DNA of 64,000 bases from Poseidonibacter lekithochrous (GTDB lineage Bacteria; Campylobacterota; Campylobacteria; Campylobacterales; Arcobacteraceae): contig NZ_CP054052.1 in the NCBI RefSeq assembly GCF_013283835.1, positions 992,001 through 1,056,000 of the forward strand, read 5' to 3'. The position numbers and the translations under genes were made by a program. Under the pieces are notes generated by a model. It made no database searches, had not been told where the DNA came from, and saw only the letters and a list, made by a program, of their open reading frames with translations. Shown here piece by piece: positions 57,846 to 64,000 of the stretch. Numbering within the stretch: the stretch's first letter is position 1; every line of letters starts with the position of its first letter.

Positions 57846-58663
57846 TGAATTATCTATTAGCAAAATTAAAGGGAAGAACACAGCAGTTCTTAAAAGTGGT
57901 AGCTTCAACAAAAAATATAATCGAAACACCTGATTTATCAAATACAAAAAGCTATTCTCCAAAATATAAACTCGAAGATGACGAATGGTTTAAATTAGAT
58001 AATTTTATAGCTAGAAATTATAAAAATGGTTTAATTGAAAATGCTTTTAATGGAACTACCTTTAACCAAATCACAACCGATAAATATGAAGATATTAAAT
58101 ACTTGTGTGCTAAACAAAGTAACTTATATTTATTCCAAAAAACAACTGTAAATAAATTATTATCTAAAAAATGGTTACGTATCACTGATTCTCCCTCTTT
58201 ACAAACTGATAAACCTATTATAGTTATAAATGAGTGGGTTGATGCAGTTTATGATACAAGTAATGACACTTTGTATTTTAAAGATATCGTTAAAATCAAG
58301 GATATGTTTAAAGGTATTGAATCATTATACAGGACTGCAACTCAAGTAGAAGTGAATACTTTTTTTGCGAATAGCTTTATATCTTTAGGAACAGGGTTTA
58401 CATCTATGAATGTTAAGTCTGCAAATAGAAGAAGAATAGCTATGGCACTAGATACCTTAAGTAGTTTTACTACAGCTGAAATATCTCAAGTTGTAAGTTA
58501 TACAAAAACTTATTGTCATACAGTTCCCGTGAGTGGAAATTCGTTTAAAATTGAAACAGAAGAACATTTAAAACTAGTATTATTTGGTATTGAACAACGT
58601 TACTATACAACAGGTATTAAACCAGAGAAAAGACTAGCAAATTCAATATTGACAGATTATTAA
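57845..58663 (+). CDS. Soluble protein resembling Kiwa KwaB (DUF4868-like)
   Basis: A 272-residue protein without membrane segments. The middle has YLFQKTTVNKLLSKKWLRI, then IIVINEWVDAVYDTSNDTLYF, where an inner strand-turn pattern (D-x-V-Y-D... Y-F-K-D) matches the DUF4868 layout known from KwaB. A helical C-terminus follows. KwaB senses or binds DNA in Kiwa together with the membrane protein KwaA. The partner gene here overlaps by one base. At 272 residues it is somewhat short for KwaB. Family membership is an inference. Confidence 0.5.
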   Translation: MNYLLAKLKGRTQQFLKVVASTKNIIETPDLSNTKSYSPKYKLEDDEWFKLDNFIARNYKNGLIENAFNGTTFNQITTDKYEDIKYLCAKQSNLYLFQKTTVNKLLSKKWLRITDSPSLQTDKPIIVINEWVDAVYDTSNDTLYFKDIVKIKDMFKGIESLYRTATQVEVNTFFANSFISLGTGFTSMNVKSANRRRIAMALDTLSSFTTAEISQVVSYTKTYCHTVPVSGNSFKIETEEHLKLVLFGIEQRYYTTGIKPEKRLANSILTDY

Positions 58664-58672
58664 GGTATATGG

Positions 58673-60586
58673 ATGGAATTAATTTATTTATGGGTTGAAA
58701 AGTATAAAAATATTGAAAATGAAGGGTTTAATCTTAGTCCTAGATTTAAATGTGAGTTTAAAAATGGTGAGCTTACTATAGAGAAGAAAGAGTACACAAA
58801 TATTTTTCCTAAAAATATTAATGTTAGTGCTGTTATTGGTAAAAATGGAAGTGGAAAAAGTACTATAATAAAATTAATTCTTTTTTTAATTTTCTGTAAA
58901 AATTTCAAAAATGATTCTGAATATCCAATTGGTACACTAGTTTATATACTTAAACAGTTTTCGGATAAAGAATTGTTTTTATTAATCTATACTGACGGAT
59001 GCTTCAAAAAAATAGCTTTTAGTTCTTTTATTAGACATTTAAAAGATTCAGAGTTTTTTGATAATGCAACTACAAAAATGATGACGGGAAGTTATCCTAT
59101 ACAAAATGAGATTTTACCTGCTTATGATGAGTTACCTCAAAATGAATTAACTTTTTTCACCTTCTATCTAAACTATATGACAGATACGTTAAATGATGGA
59201 TATCATGACAATTGGATTAATCAAATATATCATAAAAAAGATGAATATAAGACTCCATTGTTAATTCAACCAAATAAACATAATACAAGCAGCTATAGTG
59301 ATAATATTAATTTGTACATGATTGATTCTGTTAATCAACAAAGATTAATTTTACTTTATAGGTACATTACTGTAAATCAAAAAATAACAAGTTTTTTTGA
59401 CCCGAACTATATAAAAATCAAAAATAATTTTATTGATCACTTTCGTGTAAATATGAGCAATTCAGATTTTGTCGAGTTATCTATAATTAAAAAAGTTGCT
59501 AACAAACTTAATATACTATTACATAAAAAAGAAGTAAATTGCGACTTAGATAATAAAAAAATACCCGTTCTATTCAAAGAAATAGAAGATAATCGTAACT
59601 TTAAATATATGAATTTACTCTATCTTGTATTCAAATTATTAGTTACTTCTAAGGAATATTTTAATCAAGAAAAATATGATACATTAGAAAAAAATATACT
59701 AGATAAAATAATGAACAATGAATTACCTTCAGAAAATGAACTTATTAGTTATAATTTCAAAGAATATATTTTAGATGATTACTTAGATGACTATAGGGTA
59801 AAAAAGATATTGCAATCTATAGAATTTGAGAAAAATAAAACATATAATAATAGTTTTTTTAAATTATTAATGAATGATAAAAAAGTTTTAATTAAAGATA
59901 TTAAAGACATTTTAGAAAAATTACCACCCTGGATTGATATTGTTTTTTATAAAAATAATATTTCTTTTGAATCATTGAGTAGTGGTGAGAAAGCAATTTT
60001 TAGAACATTAATAGATATAGTTTATCAAATTCAAAAAGTCAAAGTGCATTATAATACTATTAATATTATTCTTGACGAAACAGAACTAGGGTTACATCCT
60101 CAGTGGCAAAAAGAATACTTAAAAGATATCTTAGAAACTGTTGCTTTACATATTAATGAAAACTTATTGATAAATTTAGTTTTTACAACCCATTCCCCAT
60201 TTATTCTTTCAGATTTACCAAAAGAAAATGTAATATTTTTAAAAGATGGCAGGCAGATTTATCCAGAAATAGAAACATTTGGATCAAACATACATACTTT
60301 ACTTTCTCATGGATTTTTTATGGAAAATGGTCATATGGGTGACTTTGCAAAAGAAAAAATCAATCAAGCTTATAATTTTATTACAAAAAGAGATACTAGC
60401 TATCTTAAATCATTGAAGGAAGTCCAAGATATTATAAATATAATTGGTGAACCATTAATTAAAAAACAATTACAAAATTTATTTGATGAGACATTTGAAA
60501 ATAAACATTCAAATCTAGAAGATGAAATAAAAATATTAGAAAAAAAACTAAAAGTTTTAAAAGAGTTACAAGATGAATCAGATTAA
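58673..60586 (+). CDS. AAA-family ATPase resembling Septu PtuA
   Basis: This 637-residue ABC-type ATPase has Walker A GKNGSGKS at residues 56-63, the signature FESLSSGEKAIFRTLI near 432, Walker B INIILDETELGLHPQWQ near 463 and the H-loop FTTHSPFILSDLPKENVIFL near 505. A coiled-coil-like tail (EDEIKILEKKLKVLKELQ) ends the protein. The protein overlaps the following HNH gene by 14 bases. An ATPase of this class coupled to an HNH nuclease is the core of the Septu defence system. It could also be a related AAA-HNH pair of another type. Confidence 0.68.
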   Translation: MELIYLWVEKYKNIENEGFNLSPRFKCEFKNGELTIEKKEYTNIFPKNINVSAVIGKNGSGKSTIIKLILFLIFCKNFKNDSEYPIGTLVYILKQFSDKELFLLIYTDGCFKKIAFSSFIRHLKDSEFFDNATTKMMTGSYPIQNEILPAYDELPQNELTFFTFYLNYMTDTLNDGYHDNWINQIYHKKDEYKTPLLIQPNKHNTSSYSDNINLYMIDSVNQQRLILLYRYITVNQKITSFFDPNYIKIKNNFIDHFRVNMSNSDFVELSIIKKVANKLNILLHKKEVNCDLDNKKIPVLFKEIEDNRNFKYMNLLYLVFKLLVTSKEYFNQEKYDTLEKNILDKIMNNELPSENELISYNFKEYILDDYLDDYRVKKILQSIEFEKNKTYNNSFFKLLMNDKKVLIKDIKDILEKLPPWIDIVFYKNNISFESLSSGEKAIFRTLIDIVYQIQKVKVHYNTINIILDETELGLHPQWQKEYLKDILETVALHINENLLINLVFTTHSPFILSDLPKENVIFLKDGRQIYPEIETFGSNIHTLLSHGFFMENGHMGDFAKEKINQAYNFITKRDTSYLKSLKEVQDIINIIGEPLIKKQLQNLFDETFENKHSNLEDEIKILEKKLKVLKELQDESD

Positions 60587-61505
60587 GAAACAAAGTTTAA
60601 ATAAACTTTGTATCAATTTTTATGAACAAACAAAAGATTATTTTATACTTGATGCATGCAATCAAAAAGAAAGAAAATATATTCAGAATAACTTGAAACG
60701 GATTATAACTGCAAAACCAAAAGACTTTTCTAGAATAATTGAAGATGTGAAATCAAAAGGTTTAAGACATGATGTTTTAAGAAAAGTCTTTGTAGGAGAT
60801 GTAAAAGGATACCCTGGAGGTGGGTATAAGAAATTTAGTGCTAAAGGTACAAAGTCATTTAATGCATATGATCTTGCTGAAAAACTTGATGTAAACGTTT
60901 GTCCATATTGTAATATAAGTTATACTTACACAGTTAAGTCATCCAATAATAAGTCTACTCGTCCTCAGTTTGATCATTTTATTTGTAAGAAAAAAAAACC
61001 TATTTTTGGAATGTCATTTTATAATTTAATACCTTCTTGTAGTATTTGCAATGCATCTATTAAAGGTCAAGATATTTTTGAGATTAAAACACATATCCAT
61101 CCCTATATTGATAATTTTGACGAAATCAAAAATTTTAATATTGATAAAACTTTATTATCATTAGTTAATAAAAAGAATGATTTTAATATTATCTTTGAAG
61201 ATAGAGAAAATATAACAGTTGAACAACGAGAGAAAGCAAATAATCACATTAAAAGTTTTGCATTAGAAGCTTTATACAATGGACATAAAGATGAAGTTTT
61301 GGAACTAGTTGAAGTTTCTAGAGCATACAATGAAGATTCTTTTGATAACTTAGTTAATACATTTAAAGGTTCTACTCAAATTTTTAAAGATACAAATGAT
61401 GTTAAAAGGTTATTATTAGGACATCATGTGGAGAGTAAGGATATAAATAAAAGGCCATTAAATAAACTTGTTAAAGATATTAGTAAAGAATTAGGATTAA
61501 TATAA
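60573..61505 (+). CDS. HNH endonuclease resembling Septu PtuB
   Basis: A 310-residue protein with a clear HNH nuclease core: a zinc pair VCPYCN (Cys110, Cys113), the catalytic segment PQFDHFIC (Asp134, His135), the asparagine of YNLIPSC and the second zinc pair CSICN (Cys156, Cys159). The remainder is mostly helical and probably binds the ATPase. PtuB proteins are the nuclease partner of PtuA in Septu. It starts inside the ATPase gene and ends 12 bases before hsdR. Confidence 0.7.
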   Translation: MNQIKKQSLNKLCINFYEQTKDYFILDACNQKERKYIQNNLKRIITAKPKDFSRIIEDVKSKGLRHDVLRKVFVGDVKGYPGGGYKKFSAKGTKSFNAYDLAEKLDVNVCPYCNISYTYTVKSSNNKSTRPQFDHFICKKKKPIFGMSFYNLIPSCSICNASIKGQDIFEIKTHIHPYIDNFDEIKNFNIDKTLLSLVNKKNDFNIIFEDRENITVEQREKANNHIKSFALEALYNGHKDEVLELVEVSRAYNEDSFDNLVNTFKGSTQIFKDTNDVKRLLLGHHVESKDINKRPLNKLVKDISKELGLI

Positions 61506-61517
61506 TTAGGATTATAG

Positions 61518-64000
61518 ATGAATAAAATAACAGAAAATGAAATAGAACTTTTTGCCATAGAGCTATTAGAAAAACAAGGTTTTAAATATATCTATGCTCC
61601 AGATATAGCACCTGATAGTGAATCTCCTATGAGAGAATCTTTTGAAGATGTAATACTGAAAGAAAAACTCACAAACTCTTTAACTGCTATCAATCCTACT
61701 TTAGACTATGACCAAATAGAGTATACAGTAAAACAATGCCAAAGATTAAGCTCTACAGAACTTCTAACAGACAATGAATCTTTCCATAAAATGATTACAG
61801 AAGGAATCACTGTTGAAGTACAAAAAGATGGTGTGACAAGGGGTGAGATAGTAAAACTTATTGATTTTGAGGATGTATCAAACAATGACTTTGTAGTATC
61901 AAATCAATTTACTATAGTTGAAAACGGTATTAATAAACGACCTGACTTAATTCTTTTTATAAATGGTTTACCCTTAGTAGTTATTGAGCTTAAAAACCCT
62001 GTAGATGAAAATGCTACTGTTAAGTCAGCATATAAGCAAATACAAACATATAAAAACACAATTCCTAGTCTATTCACTTATAATGCCTTTTGCATTATAA
62101 GTGATGGTCTTGAATCAAAAGCTGGAACTATAAGTGCAGGACTTACTAGATATATGTCTTGGAAAAGTAGTGATGGTAAAAATGAAGCTTCAAATCTAAT
62201 TTCTCAAGTTGAGACTATGATAACTGGCATGTTAAATCCTATTACTCTTTTAGATTTAATCAGAAACTTTATAGTGTATGAAAAAAGTAAAAAAGAAGAT
62301 AAAGATGGTATTGTTACTATAGAAACTGTTAAGAAGTTAGCTGCATATCATCAGTACTATGCGGTAAATAAAGCAGTTAATAGAACTATTAAAGCTAGTA
62401 GTATTGATGGAGATAAAAAAGGTGGTGTAGTTTGGCATACACAAGGAAGTGGGAAATCTCTTTCTATGGTATTTTATACTGGTAAAATAGTTCTATCACT
62501 TGATAATCCCACAATATTAGTCATAACAGATAGAAATGACCTTGATGACCAACTATTTGATACTTTTGCTTCTTCACAAGGATTACTAAGACAGGAGCCT
62601 ATACAAGCAGATGATAGAGACCATTTAAAAAAGCTTTTAAAAGTTGCAAGTGGTGGAGTTATCTTTGCTACTATTCAAAAGTTTCAACCTGAAGATGGAA
62701 ACATCTATGACGAACTATCAGACAGAAGAAATATAGTAGTAATTGCTGATGAAGCACATAGAACACAATACGGATTCAAACCAAAAACTGTTGATGATAA
62801 AGATAAAGATGGAAATGTAATAGGTAAAAGAATCGTTTATGGTTTTGCAAAGTATTTAAGAGATGCCTTACCAAATGCAACTTATCTTGGATTTACTGGA
62901 ACACCAATAGAAAGTAGTGATGTAAACACTCCTGCTGTATTTGGTGACTATGTAGATATCTATGATATCGCACAAGCTGTTGAAGATGGTGCAACTGTTA
63001 AAATCTACTATGAAAGCAGACTTGCAAAGATACAACTTAGTGATGAAGGTAAAGAACTAGTAAAAGAGCTTGATAGTGAAATAAAACAAGATGATTTATC
63101 AGAGACTCAAAAAGCAAAAGCTAAATGGACTCAACTTGAAGCACTAATTGGAAGTAAGAACCGTATAAAAGAGGTTGCAAAGGACATTGTAAGCCATTTT
63201 GAGACACGGCAAGGTGTTTTTGATGGTAAAGGTATGATTGTATCTATGAGTAGAAGAATTGCAGTTGAATTTTATAAAGAGATCATAGCACTTAAACCAG
63301 AATGGCATGATGATGATTTAGACAAAGGTGTAATCAAAGTTATCATGACAGCTAGTAGTTCAGATGGTCCAGCTATGGAAAAACATCATACTTCTAAACA
63401 ACAGCGTCGTGATTTAGCAAACCGTATGAAAGATACTAATGATAAACTAAAACTTGTAATAGTAAGAGATATGTGGCTTACAGGATTTGATGCTCCATCT
63501 ATGCATACTCTGTACATAGATAAACCAATGAAAGGTCATAACCTTATGCAAGCCATTGCAAGGGTAAATAGAGTCTATAAAGATAAACCAGGTGGTCTTG
63601 TAGTTGATTATCTTGGAATTGCAAGTGATTTAAAGAAAGCTCTTTCATTTTATAGTGATAGTGGAGGGAAAGGTGACCCAGCACTTGTACAAGAACAAGC
63701 CGTAGCACTGATGTTAGAAAAACTTGAAGTAGTATCTCAAATGTATCATGGCTTTGCTTATGAAGACTACTTTGCAGCAGACACAAGAACAAAACTATCT
63801 TTGATATTAGAAGCAGAAGATCATATACTTGGACTTGAAGATGGTAAAAAAAGATATGTCGATGAAGTAACAGCTTTATCACAAGCTTTTGCTATTGCAG
63901 TACCACATGAACAAGCCATGGATGTAAAAGATGAAATCTCATTCTTTCAAGCAGTAAAAGCAAGACTAGTTAAATTTGATAGTACAAATAGTGGTAAATC
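61518..64000 (+). CDS. hsdR: Type I restriction enzyme endonuclease subunit, partial
   Basis: ATG at 61518 opens a frame that runs off the window (about 827 codons). The N-terminal nuclease domain has RPDLILFINGLPLVVIELKNP with the Asp and ExK residues. The helicase has Walker A in HTQGSGKSLSMVFY, LVITDRNDLDDQ, the DEAD-type box VVIADEAHRTQYG and TATYLGFTGTPIE-like FTGTPIESSD, with RDMWLTGFDAPS in the second lobe. It translocates DNA and cuts unmodified sites with HsdM and HsdS. It is separated from hsdS by the four-gene insertion but runs in the same direction. Confidence 0.94.
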   Translation, partial: MNKITENEIELFAIELLEKQGFKYIYAPDIAPDSESPMRESFEDVILKEKLTNSLTAINPTLDYDQIEYTVKQCQRLSSTELLTDNESFHKMITEGITVEVQKDGVTRGEIVKLIDFEDVSNNDFVVSNQFTIVENGINKRPDLILFINGLPLVVIELKNPVDENATVKSAYKQIQTYKNTIPSLFTYNAFCIISDGLESKAGTISAGLTRYMSWKSSDGKNEASNLISQVETMITGMLNPITLLDLIRNFIVYEKSKKEDKDGIVTIETVKKLAAYHQYYAVNKAVNRTIKASSIDGDKKGGVVWHTQGSGKSLSMVFYTGKIVLSLDNPTILVITDRNDLDDQLFDTFASSQGLLRQEPIQADDRDHLKKLLKVASGGVIFATIQKFQPEDGNIYDELSDRRNIVVIADEAHRTQYGFKPKTVDDKDKDGNVIGKRIVYGFAKYLRDALPNATYLGFTGTPIESSDVNTPAVFGDYVDIYDIAQAVEDGATVKIYYESRLAKIQLSDEGKELVKELDSEIKQDDLSETQKAKAKWTQLEALIGSKNRIKEVAKDIVSHFETRQGVFDGKGMIVSMSRRIAVEFYKEIIALKPEWHDDDLDKGVIKVIMTASSSDGPAMEKHHTSKQQRRDLANRMKDTNDKLKLVIVRDMWLTGFDAPSMHTLYIDKPMKGHNLMQAIARVNRVYKDKPGGLVVDYLGIASDLKKALSFYSDSGGKGDPALVQEQAVALMLEKLEVVSQMYHGFAYEDYFAADTRTKLSLILEAEDHILGLEDGKKRYVDEVTALSQAFAIAVPHEQAMDVKDEISFFQAVKARLVKFDSTNSGK

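Noticed and set aside
1-64000. CRISPR arrays, tRNA genes, insertion sequences and prophage genes
   Set aside because: I looked for regularly spaced repeats, cloverleaf-like sequences, transposase motifs and phage structural genes and found none that I could support.

Overview
The window is AT-rich throughout, uses many TTG starts, and carries gene families typical of Campylobacterota: paired NeuB/NeuC/NeuA sets, a HisF/HisH/PseA-type amidination triad, GDP-heptose genes and a twin-arginine NapA. The best guess is a member of the Arcobacteraceae. This is inferred from composition and protein families, because no rRNA or other taxonomic marker is present.

Positions 1-43109 form one long plus-strand surface-glycan locus with almost no spacing between genes. 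It starts with the end of galU, then pgi, UDP-ManNAcA genes (wecB, wecC) and UDP-GalNAcA genes (wbpP-like, tviB/wbpO-like). Two nonulosonate (sialic/legionaminic-type) sets follow. Set 1 is neuB-neuC-hisF-hisH-pseA-neuA; set 2, after an unknown protein and a Wzx-like flippase, is neuB-neuC-neuA. Next come an unknown protein, an acyltransferase, two Pol-beta-like nucleotidyltransferases with a PfkB kinase, a Wzy-like membrane protein that probably starts at ATT, and a complete GDP-D-glycero-D-manno-heptose pathway (hddA, gmhA, hddC, gmhB). Glycosyltransferases, a PaaK/CapK-like ligase, a two-domain oxidoreductase, a heparinase-family protein and a WecA/WbpL-type initiating transferase complete the assembly set. 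The right end is decaying: a frameshifted galE copy, a sugar epimerase, a broken manC, an intact phosphomannomutase, a 567-base gene-poor stretch, and an intact galE. The two galE copies share 841 bases with one mismatch and flank about 5.4 kb.

Positions 43178-47091 are housekeeping genes (apt, trpB, a DedA protein, pepA). Positions 47092-52336 hold a small nitrate-reductase unit, napA followed by two napB paralogues, without napG, napH, napC, napD, napF or napL. NapA has a strong candidate Crp/Fnr-type promoter with the palindrome at -41.5. A near copy of this promoter lies at 52158-52263, points toward a terminator, and has no obvious gene. A response regulator lies on the minus strand at 52337-53029.

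Positions 53030-54578 have no long gene. They hold a possible 28-residue ORF and a region dense in inverted repeats that may be a structured RNA, possibly a group II intron remnant. From 54579 to the end is a defence operon. A type I restriction-modification system (hsdM, hsdS, and hsdR running off the window) is split by a membrane protein plus partner resembling Kiwa KwaA/KwaB and by an ATPase plus HNH protein resembling Septu PtuA/PtuB. Overlaps and spacers of 12 bases or less suggest one transcript for all seven genes.
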